This document shows, one piece after another, positions 37,256 through 49,700 of a DNA stretch of 64,000 bases. Location: positions 372,001 to 436,000 of the forward strand of contig JAKMXF010000255.1 of assembly GCA_024704765.1 (NCBI GenBank), read 5' to 3'. Source of the stretch: Oopsacas minuta. Its lineage: Eukaryota > Porifera > Hexactinellida > Lyssacinosida > Leucopsacidae. The notes below the pieces were generated by a model that worked only from the letters and a program-made list of their open reading frames with translations, made no database searches and had not been told where the DNA came from. The position numbers were made by a program, and so were the translations under genes. Positions within the stretch are counted from its first letter, which is position 1. Each line of letters begins with the position of its first letter.

Positions 37256-38308
37256 TTAGATATGATTGGCACTTCGCTGATAGTGACCAGGTAAAGGAAG
37301 ATCTCTGTAGTGTGGATCTGTTACACTTTGAGCAAGAATCTTCATAGAAGTGTGAATATCGTCAAGATTTATGTGCTCAACCTTTAGGTCATTTACTCTA
37401 TCGTGTAGGGGGGAGTGTGCGAAGCTTATTGGCATAGAACGGGAGACATGTGCTAGGTTCTCGACTGAGGAGGTTTCACTTCTGGAATCAGAATCTTCGT
37501 CCTCATCACTGCTTTCTAAGAAGTGTGGGCGTGTATTGTCGGTTGAGAATCCATCGAGTTCGAATGGGAGGTCATCACTATCACTGAGTAAAGGTAGCTG
37601 AGTGTTGGGAAATCCAGTTTTAGGAGAATCAGGAGAGATTTGTTGAGGAGAATTCTCAGGAGGAGAGAGCGACAAAGGACTGACTTGAATTGATTCTGTT
37701 TCAATGTTTGAGATTACATGTTTGAAGTCACTCCATGCTCGTCGTTCTAGGGCAGAAATACGTTTGGCCTCCTTCTCGTTGAAATCCTTTAGTTTTTCAT
37801 CAGATTCATGTTTAGCTTGGGTTATGAATTCGCTAACTCGGTGTCTCAAAACTTCAATTACTTCTATGTCGTGGTCAGGGACCATTCTGATTTGAGGATT
37901 AGATCTGATTACGATTCCGAATGCTGGTGAAAGGTCATTACAATCGCTAAGGCCTCGGATAATTTCAGGATTGTACGTTAGTTTGTTGAGGACGTATAGA
38001 GAGGCAGTGTGTCGGGTTTTGTCAAACATGTAACAATCCGTGTGACAGTTGAGACATCGTACAACTACCCAGTTACCGAGTTTTTGGATGCCAGTTAGTG
38101 AGTCAACTCGTATGATGGTTTTGGTGGGGCTCACATCTAGTTGAATGAGTTTTGATGAGAAGATATGATTTTCCTTTTCGGAGACAAGCGAATGAAGCGT
38201 GTTGTAATCTCTCTCAGGCAGGAGCTGGGTGTGGAAGAAAGGCTCCGGGAGAATTTCCCTCTCGACTGGGATCTGAACGTTCAAGCAGTTGCAAGATAGA
38301 AGAGACAT
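37256..38308 (-). CDS. Unrecognised 350-residue protein with weak PRAS40/Lobe-like C-terminus
   Basis: A single exon. The N-terminal 135 residues look folded and carry paired cysteines (C6/C8, C85/C88/C92). A charged helix (about 155-200) follows, then a Ser/Pro-rich and acidic stretch. The C-terminal third shows elements in the order seen in AKT1S1 (PRAS40): FELDG (249-253), which fits a TOS motif for mTORC1 binding; SRSMPIS (289-295), which resembles KSLPVS; then LDDIHTSMKILAQ and DLPLP (315-340), which resemble LDRIAASMRAL and DLPRP. The N-terminus does not match human PRAS40, and the Akt site motif RPRLNT is not present as such. The PRAS40/Lobe link is a hypothesis; the coding call itself is firm. 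Confidence 0.6.
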   Translation of the reverse strand: MSLLSCNCLNVQIPVEREILPEPFFHTQLLPERDYNTLHSLVSEKENHIFSSKLIQLDVSPTKTIIRVDSLTGIQKLGNWVVVRCLNCHTDCYMFDKTRHTASLYVLNKLTYNPEIIRGLSDCNDLSPAFGIVIRSNPQIRMVPDHDIEVIEVLRHRVSEFITQAKHESDEKLKDFNEKEAKRISALERRAWSDFKHVISNIETESIQVSPLSLSPPENSPQQISPDSPKTGFPNTQLPLLSDSDDLPFELDGFSTDNTRPHFLESSDEDEDSDSRSETSSVENLAHVSRSMPISFAHSPLHDRVNDLKVEHINLDDIHTSMKILAQSVTDPHYRDLPLPGHYQRSANHI

Positions 38309-39780
38309 CTTTGTATTTGGAATAAAAAATTGAAAAGATTTATTGAAAATTGTTAGAATTGTAACCCAAAGTTGAACTCATTATAACAGCAGTAGTATTT
38401 ATACTGTTTGAGCATACTAGCTAGCTAATAGATGTGTAATTATCAACACTTCGTAGAGCGAGAATCTACTATATTATAACTGTGTAGCTAAAAAACTGCA
38501 GGATAATAAAAACTAAAAATTAAAATACTTACGAATTAATTAACAAAATTCATATGCTTCATTGAACCAAACCTTTGCTAAAAAGTCTTCGAGATCAATT
38601 ATACGAATCTTTTAATTAGTGTCAATTTACTATCATATTTACACACCTTCTGGATACGCAATTGTAACAAATTCGTTCCAGCCAGGTTCTCCAAATTAGT
38701 TTCGAAGATCAATCGATTTGTTCTTTGATATATTCGCATTGCGGAGTGAAAATGCATTATTCATGAAATGTGTCCCGACTAAGCGGTTGTCTCAATTAAC
38801 CGAGTTGAATGTTCATAATTGAAAAGTATCTTATTGGAAATATGATATATATTTGAAATCAAAAATATGGAAAAACATGCCATAACGAAGATAAAAATGT
38901 GATTGTACTGAAACAAATAATGTCAATAAAATGAAATTCGTAAATAAATTCACAAATATGATAAAGAAACAAAGTAAGGACAATATAGCAAAGTTGTGGT
39001 CAGCCCTAATCTATCTACCCGCACCCTGATAACTAGCAATTTTTGTTGCAGGTGGAGAAAACAAATTTCGGAAAATATTCCAACATAGCACTCACTATTG
39101 CAAGTCTGATTTCTATAATATTATACCAGGGATAGTAGGCCCAGACGGATAATAGAGAACATTATCATCAGTGAGAACTTTGAACAGTTACGGTAATACT
39201 CGGATAAGGCGTACACAATACGTACAACTTCTTCCATACAAAACTGTATATCCCATTCATTTCAATACAATCCCATTTCGGATAAGACATATCCTCGATA
39301 GTACGTAGTAATTTTCGTTTCCCGAAGGGGTGATCTTATCCTAGTTCCATCGTAGTAAGAAGATAAAGAAATCAAGAAGTACATTTTGAGAAAATGGCTA
39401 ATTGAGAACAAGGGCCGGATATAGAAGTGGCATTGATGAAGCCACACAAAAAACCCACGTCGACATTTTCGTCATCCGGAATATGGAACTAAAACTGAAA
39501 GAATGTGGAAATATCCAAATTGAATTAAGGAAAACATTTCAAAACAATTTTAATCTAACGACCGTTAGGAATGTGGCAAAGATCAATCAAAAGTTGATTC
39601 AAATATGCATTTTTGGACCAATAAAATTGTTGTCAAAGCAAAGATAAATTTGCACAATATAGCTACCATAAATGGCAGAAGGAATGGACACTATATTTAG
39701 TAATTAATTGTCAGACGGTTAAGTATTTCAATTCAGCAGCCACTAAATGTACAATTTCAATGGGAAAAAGCAACTGATAG
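38309..39780. other. Intergenic gap
   Basis: AT-rich with no gene recognised. Fragments such as TGTCCCGACTAAGCGGTTG near 38770 resemble ends of pogo-type miniature elements. Confidence 0.5.
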
Positions 39781-40614
39781 TCATTGCTGTTTTCCTGATC
39801 CATTCCATAACTGGCGTAATTCAGCAGCTACACTTGGGTGTAATAGAGTAGCTAAACCTTCATACTGTTTCATAGCAATAGATTTTCTAATGAGTGTTGA
39901 GCTTATATCAACATCGTTCGCATGCTCAATTAAGAATACCTTTTCCTCCCATTGTTTCTCAGTGCTTATTTTCGGCCAATTTAATGGAGATGAGTTTGCA
40001 TTATTTTTCCTTTGAATCACTGCTAAGCCCAAATTTTCCATTGGAAACTTTGGATAGAGATTATAAGGCAACATATCTTCTCCCAGTAACATTAATAATT
40101 TGCATGCACGTACTTTATATTTCAAGCACAACCAATCAAAAAATGATTGTCTCATTCGGATAATATCGATAAAAGTCATGAAATTTGGAGCCAACGGTTC
40201 GAAGAGGTCTTGTTCCACGATACAATGGTCATTGATAGCTAAGTTAATAAGTTTAATTCTTGTATAGACATCTAGCCAGAATTTTACTTCTCCTTTCCTT
40301 TCCAATTTAGCTTTTAAATACTCGTCATGAGAAGCAGACAGGAGGGAACCTACTACCTCAGCATTGAAGTTATCTTCTATGTATTTTCTAGCTATCTCGT
40401 GCATTTCTATATGCATTTTGTGTATAGGACAATAAGCACCTGTTGTAATTAGGATAATAGGGGTTTTGTCAGGTGGACATTTCTGTATGCGTTCTAGAAT
40501 GTTCTTTGTGGGGGTCAATGGTTCTATGAGTTCAAAATTATCTTTAGACCAATTCGGATAATTCGTAACATTCTCCAGACTGGAATCCAATTCAATTTGA
40601 TCAGCCATTAACAA
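39781..40614 (-). CDS. NMN adenylyltransferase-like protein, paralogue 1
   Basis: A single exon, 277 residues, the usual length for NMNAT. NMNAT joins NMN and ATP to make NAD. The nucleotide-binding motif is GAYCPIHKMH (59-68), equal to the G-S-F-N-P-x-x-x-x-H motif of NMNATs. The second signature VDISSTLIRKS near the C-terminus matches ISSTxxR. LLGEDMLPYNLYP fits the family's GADVLExFxxP segment. A second copy lies 1.8 kb upstream (42453-43295). Residues about 34-99 are almost identical between the two, while the rest has diverged widely. Either Met1 or Met3 could be the start. Substrate and compartment cannot be read from the sequence. Confidence 0.82.
   Translation of the reverse strand: MLMADQIELDSSLENVTNYPNWSKDNFELIEPLTPTKNILERIQKCPPDKTPIILITTGAYCPIHKMHIEMHEIARKYIEDNFNAEVVGSLLSASHDEYLKAKLERKGEVKFWLDVYTRIKLINLAINDHCIVEQDLFEPLAPNFMTFIDIIRMRQSFFDWLCLKYKVRACKLLMLLGEDMLPYNLYPKFPMENLGLAVIQRKNNANSSPLNWPKISTEKQWEEKVFLIEHANDVDISSTLIRKSIAMKQYEGLATLLHPSVAAELRQLWNGSGKQQ
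40319..40512 (-). repeat. Near-identical tract shared by the two NMNAT paralogues (copy 1)
   Basis: 194 bp that match 42979-43172 with one difference (40438 A against 43098 G). Sequence outside the tract is strongly diverged. It encodes the LTPTKN to ASHDEY segment including the ATP-binding motif. Confidence 0.9.
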
Positions 40615-42452
40615 TATTAATTAATAAAACTATGGATAAGTAGGAATTCTATGAAAGTAAACTTAAGTAATTAACATCAATACGTATATAGAAGCTCGCT
40701 TACGTTTGTTCGTCCGTTGGTGTTCGTATTAACGAGGTTCCACTGTATTTTTGTTGATTTATTATTGAGGGAATAATTTTTAGATATTTAATAATATAAT
40801 GTCTAACTTTGAAATTATCCGATTTTATCCGGAAGTAGTGATACAGAACCAAATTTTCATATTTTTTATCAAATATCCTGTGAACTATATGCGATTGAAA
40901 ATCAATTATTTATCACAGTTGCGAAAATAATCAAACTCTGGTGTACATTATTTACAACTTAAGAATTAGATTTTGTTATTACTTCATTTTCAGATTACTC
41001 AATGCTAGTATTCGGGCGAATAAATGCTCATTACAAGAAAATAATGATTGTTATGTTTGTAAGGAAATAAATTTGATCATATCACATTATTATGAATCTT
41101 GATGAACTTGTTAAGTAACAACCATAGTGTAATATAGTGTCATGCAATAAGAGATTTGGTACAAGAAGCCGTAATTATTATTAAGATCATTATTGTAATT
41201 ACACAATTATAATAAGATGTAGAGTGAAAATAGTTAGGTGAGTATGAATTCACCAGGACACTAGGATGAAAAATAGCAGTGGACAATATTCGTAGTAGAC
41301 ACATACAAAAATTGTCCACATCAGTATAGCACTTTTTGAATTTATCTATAAGATAATATTAGGCAATATAATAATTTTAAAACTAATGAAATGTTACCAT
41401 ACTCTTACAAAATTCATATATTAGCTAAATCATCCATTTTTAAACATATGCATTTATAAATCTACGTGCATAACTTGAGAAATATGACTAGTCAATGAAT
41501 GAAAATATAAAATGTGTATGTAGAATAAGCTAAGAAAGATCTACCAAAATGTTGTGTTTGATTTTGAGCAGGTAGATATGAAAGTACAGTACTTGCAAAT
41601 AGTGCATATATATGTTATTGATGACCTCAGTTCATCAAATTTAAGCCTGACTTTCATTCATCTATAATTTGTATATGTCACCGTCCATATTGAGTATCCG
41701 CCAAATACTCAATTTGGACGGTGACATAGACGATTCACACTTAAACTTGCTTATGTAAATGCAGATGCACAAATCAATCGAAGATGTTTGCACGATTTTA
41801 GCTTGTTTTGTTAAGTAAGATGTACTACTGTTGTATGCCATAACCCAATTGGTTATTGAAAAAATTGTAAAGATTCATTCCAATCGAACAATCAACAAAT
41901 AAAAGCGGAATTAACACACAGCTCATTAAATAATTATAGGATAATTTTTTGATGACATTGAATCTAACCTGAATCTATGAAATATCGCAATTTCTTGGCT
42001 ATTGCGTAATTACAGGAAAACTATTAATCATCTTTGGACAAAATCTCAAAACATAAGTTTGGATCTACTCTGAGATGACCGTATGATATCAAATCATGAA
42101 ACTCATAAACGAAATAGATACGTACTAGTCAAAATACCTAGCTATAAGCAAACATAACATTAGATGTGGAAAAGGACAATGGATCATATACTTATATTTG
42201 TTTTTGAGTGCCATGAAGTGTCATGTTAACACTGCCATTGAGGTAGTAGCTATCCCTGTATCTAATTCCCATTACATAGCTAATAAATAAATAAATAATT
42301 CACTAATAATACATATCTAGCAAAATATGATACGATGGGAGCTGAACAAAATCCTGTATACCAATTGTATAAATTCTCTTCAAGTGACTTTACAAAACAT
42401 CACTATTCATTATAAGGTTAATCGTCTCGCGAACTATACAGATAAAAAAGAT
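40615..42452. other. Gap between the NMNAT paralogues
   Basis: AT-rich with no gene recognised. It contains a strong short hairpin at 41674-41728 and, near 40720, a sequence resembling a pogo-type element end (GTTCGTATTAACGAGGTTCCACTG). Confidence 0.5.
41674..41728. repeat. 24-bp-arm hairpin
   Basis: Arms 41674-41697 and 41705-41728 pair over 24 bp with one mismatch, around a 7-nt loop. The core arm is GTCACCGTCCA. There is no coding sequence nearby. Confidence 0.8.
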
Positions 42453-43295
42453 CTAATTGTCAGGGTTATCAATCCAAAGTTTGATCAGTTCAGTAGCTAC
42501 CTTTTCAGGTACCATTTGTTTTAACGTATCTATATCATTATCAGCAGCAGCAAGTCGTATACGGGTGGAGCTTACTTCTAATTCTTTCTCCGTCTCGATT
42601 AGGAATACGTGTTCATTCCATTGCTGTCTTTGGTCTAGTTTAGGCCACCGAGATTTGAATCTGGATGATCCCTTTCTCCTGATCAGGGCCAATCCTATTC
42701 CAGCTGGTGGGGGATACAGGTGACACTTTAACATGTCCTCTCCAACCAGCATCACAACTAGAGGAGGGGGTAATTGGTGCTTATCACATTCCCAACTGAA
42801 ATAAGCATTTCTATTAGACACTACATATCCAAAGTCAATGAATCGACTCGCTTTAGCTTCAAATAAGTCCTGCTCTATGCATGGGTAATCATGTAGAGCT
42901 AAGTTGATTAGTTTTATTCTAGTGTTAGCGTCTAGCCAGAATTTCTGAGGATATGAGTAAGTGATTTTAGCTTTAACATACTCGTCATGAGAAGCAGACA
43001 GGAGGGAACCTACTACCTCAGCATTGAAGTTATCTTCTATGTATTTTCTAGCTATCTCGTGCATTTCTATATGCATTTTGTGTATAGGACAATAAGCGCC
43101 TGTTGTAATTAGGATAATAGGGGTTTTGTCAGGTGGACATTTCTGTATGCGTTCTAGAATGTTCTTTGTGGGAGTTAAATAGCGGAGATGTTCAAAGTTT
43201 AATTTAGATGAGTCTGACCAGTGAGGAATAATACTAATATCTACATCTCCTGTTTTGGCTTCAGCCATTAGGACTGGATTAGAAAAGTATATCAT
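42453..43295 (-). CDS. NMN adenylyltransferase-like protein, paralogue 2
   Basis: A single exon, 280 residues. It has the same GAYCPIHKMH nucleotide-binding motif and an LEVSSTRIRLA ending signature, which keeps the catalytic-type SSTxxR better than paralogue 1 keeps its neighbours. LVGEDMLKCHLYPPPAG fits the family middle segment. The shared tract covers residues about 41-106. It is in tandem with paralogue 1 on the minus strand and divergent from the coiled-coil gene, whose start is 472 bp away. NAD synthesis is the family role. Confidence 0.83.
   Translation of the reverse strand: MIYFSNPVLMAEAKTGDVDISIIPHWSDSSKLNFEHLRYLTPTKNILERIQKCPPDKTPIILITTGAYCPIHKMHIEMHEIARKYIEDNFNAEVVGSLLSASHDEYVKAKITYSYPQKFWLDANTRIKLINLALHDYPCIEQDLFEAKASRFIDFGYVVSNRNAYFSWECDKHQLPPPLVVMLVGEDMLKCHLYPPPAGIGLALIRRKGSSRFKSRWPKLDQRQQWNEHVFLIETEKELEVSSTRIRLAAADNDIDTLKQMVPEKVATELIKLWIDNPDN
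42979..43172 (-). repeat. Near-identical tract shared by the two NMNAT paralogues (copy 2)
   Basis: Partner of 40319-40512, offset by exactly 2660 bp with no indels. Confidence 0.9.
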
Positions 43296-43767
43296 AACTA
43301 TTTGTCATGTATAAAAGGCAAGGAGGATCTTCTACAACTAATAGTGTACGGGCAACTATACGATTTACTAGAAATTGTTTGGGCGTAGGCTTTTACAAAA
43401 ACAATATCAGTGCTATGACGATTAGCCTGACAAGCCTCATTTCGTTTACCATGCCATTAATTAATGGTCCCCACACTTTTTTAATGGTCCACTTAAATAT
43501 TTGAGACAAAGCATTGCAACGAATCAACTGATAATTGAAATCTAAATTTGAGTTAGCTTAAATGCTAAAAGTAGGCAACTTTTATAAAATTTGTCCAATT
43601 TTGAATGAAACAATTCAAATAAATTCCAAACGATAAATAATAATTCACTTGACTTGTGATGGCAATGGATTGGTGAGGACACTACTTACTTGTTAATTTT
43701 GGGCTTACAAATGAATGATGCTTTTTCAATAATTTGTATTACAAACCATTAGATAATTATTTGATAA
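43296..43767. promoter_or_regulatory. Divergent intergenic region, possible bidirectional promoter
   Basis: 472 bp separate the starts of NMNAT paralogue 2 (minus) and the coiled-coil gene (plus). No specific motif was recognised; the call rests on arrangement only. Confidence 0.3.
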
Positions 43768-46700
43768 ATGCTAACTGAATGCGAATGGACATCAGCAGCA
43801 GTTATCCCACAGCTAGAGCAAGAGAAATCTACACTAGGAGAAGCAGAACAGCTGATAAACCAGCTAACACATATCCTATCTAAGAAACCACCATACAAAA
43901 TAGACAAAATAAACAAGACAGTATTAAAGATAGAAGGTTGTGCTATACCGGTAGATGAAGATAATACTCATCCTATATTTGTAGAGGCAGCTGAGCTAGT
44001 GAAGAGATGTGCTAGAGACATAGCTGGTACTCGAGCAGCTGTTAGGGTGGAGCAGAGAGTAGCAAAGGAATATAGAGAGGGGATAGATAAGCTAAGGAGG
44101 AGGAGATTGAAAGAGATGGGGGGAGAGGTACAGAGGGAACACGAAACATGTCTAGCTAATATACTAGAATTACAATGGCATGTGTCTTATACAGAGAGAA
44201 AGCTAGAGGCATTGAGAGATAAAGTTAGGAAGAAAAGGAGACAACATTCTCTGTTGAAAGAATCAGAAGATCATATGACAGAGCATTCTCCTCTAGCAAG
44301 AGAGAAGGTATAGTTATATCGAAATATGAAATTGTATAAATACGTATGGTTCCAAACCCTCAAAGTAACACAAAAATCATTGGTTATATTCAACTGCGCT
44401 CATATCTAAGTGATTATCATTTATCACAAACATCGCTGACTATAATAATTTCTATAGTACTAACCATGGATAATAAGATAATTATTCTACTGAAATGTAC
44501 TGTTTACATTTACAGAGTGTCTACTTTAGGGAGAAGCAGAAATAGCTCTCTCTACTGTCATGCAGGAAGAACTAGCTAATACAGAGACTGAAATAGAGGC
44601 TAGGGATGGAGTTAGAAGAGAGAAGAGAGACATATGGAAGAGTGAGCAGATACAAGCTGAGAGAGTGAGAGATGAGATGTTAGCTGAGAAGAATAAACTA
44701 GAAGGAGAAATGAGTCAAGCTACAGGCGAGCTTAGGGAAGCTGATGAGATAGCTAAGCTACTGAAGGATGAGATTGAGGGAAGTATAACTCAGAGAGAAA
44801 ATAACGAAAGGTAAATATTTCGAGAAATTGTAAATTGCATATCGAACTCTTATAAATTTTATGGTCGAAAAATTCGTCCCTGTTTACGCCTATTTAACAA
44901 GTGGAAGCTAATCTCTAGGATAATTTTAAAATGTTGACCAAAAGGTGTCAAAATATTAATCATATGATAAATCAGTGTATATATATTTAATAGAATGTAT
45001 TGGCCAATAGAATTACAGTCCACATCAATGCGAATACATTACAGTGTTAATTAAATTACAAACACTCCATCAGAACTAATTTTATGCATTTATGGCTAAT
45101 TGTAAACCCTACAACCTGATTGGACTAAAATACAAGTGTCAAAAGGTGTGAAAATATACACATTATAAATTTTGCAAATGTCAGGTGCCAACTACATGTC
45201 ACTACGAGTACACATGCCAAATTTGGTGTCTTAATCTCTAAAGGTGTGAACAGCAGAGCGAAAACATGAAATTTCCCTCTATAAGTGGGGAATTCTATGA
45301 TAAATTCCTTGGATAATCAATTTTGTGGTAAATTCGGAAAGAAACACGTATTTATCGCTATGATGAATTTAAATTTTTGGGTTCTCACAAGAAATTTCTT
45401 ACAATTTTATATTCAACAACCTTTGGGCATATTATTATAAATATAATCAAATATCATTGAAAGAACAGTCGTTAGAGGAAGTGGTTATACATAAGACTCA
45501 AATATCTCTCGTTAAAGGACATTTAAATTTTTGAAATAATTAAGGGGACTGGGGGGGTTATCAGGAGATTCTCCGGACTGACCTCCCCATCTAATCAGAG
45601 GTTCTACTGTAGTAGTATTAGTCGGCACAATAAAAATAGCAAAAGCTAAACTATAAAAAATAATAGAAATATTTTTAGAAATAAATAGATTATTGTAATC
45701 CTGACTTTTTGGCGCTCAGATCCTTCTCATGATCCATAAAATGAGTTCCATCTCCCTCAGTAATCCCCACTCCTTTAAACTTCAATACAGCACTATCATC
45801 CCATCTATCTAACGGTGAATAACAAGGATGATGATGTGGGATATAAGGATTATTGCTCTTAGTGTTATAGCAACATATAAGCGACCATCTAGGATAGTTA
45901 CTCTTGTTCTGAGCACTAGCATGTAGAGTATTACAATGTAAAAATAATGTATCACCCGGGTTACATAGGATAGGATATTTCTTGAATCTAGATTTAGATT
46001 GTTCTACTCTATTCATGTCAGCACCTGCTTGCTCACCAGTAAGGGTGTGACTGATACGTCCCATATTATGGCTACCCTCCAGTACCTAGACATATTGTAA
46101 AGTGTAAACACCGATTAATTGGACTAAATATGGTAAGACAGAGTGCAGTTACAATTTCACCGAAAATAGAAATTTTCTCAAAGGGCTGGGAATGAATTCA
46201 TTCCTGGAAAACACTCAAATGAGCACTCAAAATACGCAATAATAAGAGCTCTACAGTGTAACAGCCACAAACGGAGAATTTGGCAGAAACGTGGAAACGG
46301 GTTCATGTGGAGGTTGCACTGTATTATAATTCTCCAAGGTTTCAAAAATATAGATTCATTCCGCAGTAAATAGCTCTATATAAATTTCGGGTTATTCACC
46401 TCTACATTAATCATCCATAACTGTTAACTCTACATAAACTTACTTGCAGACATCCATTCTCCTCTGTATGGGTATCAATAGCTACCATAACAGATATCAT
46501 TTTAGGGAACAGACATCCATTATTATACCAGTACCCATAATCTTGATGCCACTCCCATGCTCCTCCTACCTTAGGCTCCTTAATCATAACCTTAGAATGG
46601 TAATGATATGCTTCTTCTCTCTCAGCTGATAATCCATGAGAATATCCGCTCAATAAAGTCTCTACATTGTCTATAATCCGAGCTGATCTGGCTACAGCTC

Positions 46701-49700
46701 CGTACAAGTTAATCCCAGGGTGATTCCAGAGACTAAGTTTACTGTAGAAGCCCTCTGAATCAAGCCTTGTGTGAGATCTACCCGTTACTATGACGTCATT
46801 CTTTATAGTGGAGAAGAACACATCCATCTCTTCTGACGTGAACAATCCATTCTTGACGAGGTATCCTGTCTTGTGGTATCGTGTTATCTCTTCTTCTGTT
46901 AGGAGGTTATGAGGTAGAGTGCTAGAGGTCTTGTCTCTCTTACCAACTGGTCCATCTGTACACTCTAATGTGTAGCTTTCTAATTGTGCTGTCATCTACT
47001 AAATACCGCGATTTGAAAGTTCTATCAATGTATGTATGAATAAATTTACCATCCAAATAGTTCGTATAATAGCAAATTTGTGTATTTGCAGGAAAACTCA
47101 TGCTAAATACGATTGCAATGCGAGGAAAACTCATAAGAGCAAGCTCTCTATAAACTTATAAACTGAAAGTATTAATTTTGCAGTAAAATAATAATTCCCA
47201 TTAATCTATCTAATTACAGTATATCACATCTGTTACAACAAATAATCACAAGCCGTATTACTTCCCTGTTCGTGATACAATCCAGTCACTGGAACAGAGA
47301 GGACATTTGTCTGAGTGCTGCATCCATAGTGCCATACAACAGTTATGATATGAGTGATTACACTCTCCCCATACTACGACACATTCCTCTTGTTTTCCAT
47401 CTGTTTGACAGCGAAGACAGGCGTCCATGACGTGATGCTTACATATAGCACATGTATCACATGACACGTCCCAGCTCCACATAGCTACTGCATTCCATCT
47501 CTTCAGTACAAACATAGGTCCTTGATGCTTCTCCTTCTTCTTTATTTGAGGACTGGGATTAGGAGTGCTTACTACCATCTTTTCTGCCATGTCTAATTAG
47601 AGCTAGTTTCTATAGATCACAAAATGTAAAATAATCAGAGTAAAGGATTTCTAGCAACAGTATTTAGCTGTATATGAAGTACTATTATAAGGAAATTAGA
47701 TGAGAATGGTCAAAATAATGTGATGCTCGGATCTCGGAGGTTCTATGAATCATTATTGATACTGAAATGTAAGTTACACTGTACCCCAGTTTTCTAAGTA
47801 CGTGCTCGTTGGTATTAATTTGTCTACACGGAAAACACCCCTTAGATAGTTAGGTGTATATTCCATTTCAAGGGGAGCTATTAAACACGGCACGGTATTG
47901 TCTATGACGTATGATTATGCATAAATATAACTAAAGAGAAATACGATATGTTGTATGCAGTTTGTTACTGTTTCTTAGACAACCAAAAATGTTTAATAGC
48001 TAATAAACTAGTGGCCTAGAAATTACATAAAATAAGTAAACTGATAACAATGATGGCTAATACAGAGCTGGAATTATTGGAAACAGAGACTAGAAAGAGA
48101 CTCATAAGTACTATCTCAGAACCTTATGGATTATTGATATTAAAGTTATGTAAACAACTTGAGTCAATGGAAGATTGCAAACCAAAGACAATCGACAAAT
48201 TAAAGAATCTGCTTTTTGAAAATTGTTACGTCACACAATTTTCCGCTCCCTTCAAATTGTTAACCCAGTGCAATGATAAAACTGTTCAACTCAAAACTGG
48301 CAACAAATTAATACCTAAAGTATTCACGTATTATGAATGTGTTAAAACAGGTGATGAAGTATGGAAAATATCATTTCATAGCATATACGAATATCTACGA
48401 CACAAAATAAACGCGTTTCCCTTAGAAATTGATGAGAGTACCTATTCTAAGATAACTTCAGCAGTAGAAGATATGATTGAAACAATGGTAGCCAATAAAA
48501 CGGAACCTCAAACAACCAAAAACAAAGCTAAATTAAGAGAAACACTAATCAGAAAATGTATTCTTACCAGCAGCATTGATCCACTAGTTCTTGTACACAA
48601 CTTACAAGATACCGGTTACATTGACATTAGCTTGGCAGGTGAAGTTAAATATAATTTGGATGGGATAGAGTGTGGAGAATTTAACCTTAATACTCCTAAT
48701 TCATATGAATTATATCTACTGAGTATTGTAAGCAAACTGAAAATAATTCAGGAACTACCAAAAACAGAACAAGCTCTGGTAAACGTACTTAAGCCATTCA
48801 CACACATTATACAGGCAGTACAGCTAAGCGATATAGTGGGTAAGTACCCTCAATTTAAATGTCTACTTAAAAAAATCGTCAAAAGAGAGTTTCGTCTTGA
48901 CAGAGAAAGTTGGTTTGAGAATTCATCTGAGATAAAGAAACAGAGTAAAGGTAAAGTAATAAGACATGGCCGTGGTCATGGTAAGCTCAAAAAGTCAATT
49001 AATAATCAAGCAATAAACCAAACTCGATTTGATGTTCTATTGAGATCTAACGAAATAATTGAGAAAATGAGCAGAAAATGGAATGCTCCTCTGAGCCCTA
49101 ACAACGAAGAGGAGGGGATCAGACGAGTATCTGAGTGGATGGAGGGTAGAATTTCATATTTTGGTAAAGGTAATACTTCTAGTTCATTAATATTAATACA
49201 ACAAGCAATGCAATGCAGTTTGTATAGAAAACTAATCCCTGCTGATATTATAATACAGAGATTGGAGGAGTATGGAATTATACGTGTACAAGGCCAAGGT
49301 AACGGAATAGAATATGATTTTACCGAACTAGATAACTTGAGTGCAGCTGAGATGGAAATTAACAACATTCTTAAGGCAGATGCTAATTGTATAGCTGCTT
49401 TCAGGATGAAGTTAGCTATTGAAGGGAAACATGAGAAGTTGGGGAGAAGTTATAGAGGAAAGAGGAGGAGCAGTAAGAGAGGCATGTGTGGGAGAGGCAG
49501 AGGAAGGGGTAGGAGGTCGAAAAGAGCGAAATATTGACGAAGGAAACGTCAATTGTGAATGTATAACTATACCTGACTACCAATATATTTTAAAATATTC
49601 CCTTAGTTTTTGTGTTCGCTTATTAATTCAGATTGCCGTGGGAATGGGAATAAATTTCATTCCCACGACAACCCTGCTTATTATTGCAGTTTCTCTATAG

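Noticed and set aside
39402-39647. An 81-residue plus-strand frame
   Set aside because: No domain, no supporting splice pattern, and it sits in a repeat-rich gap.
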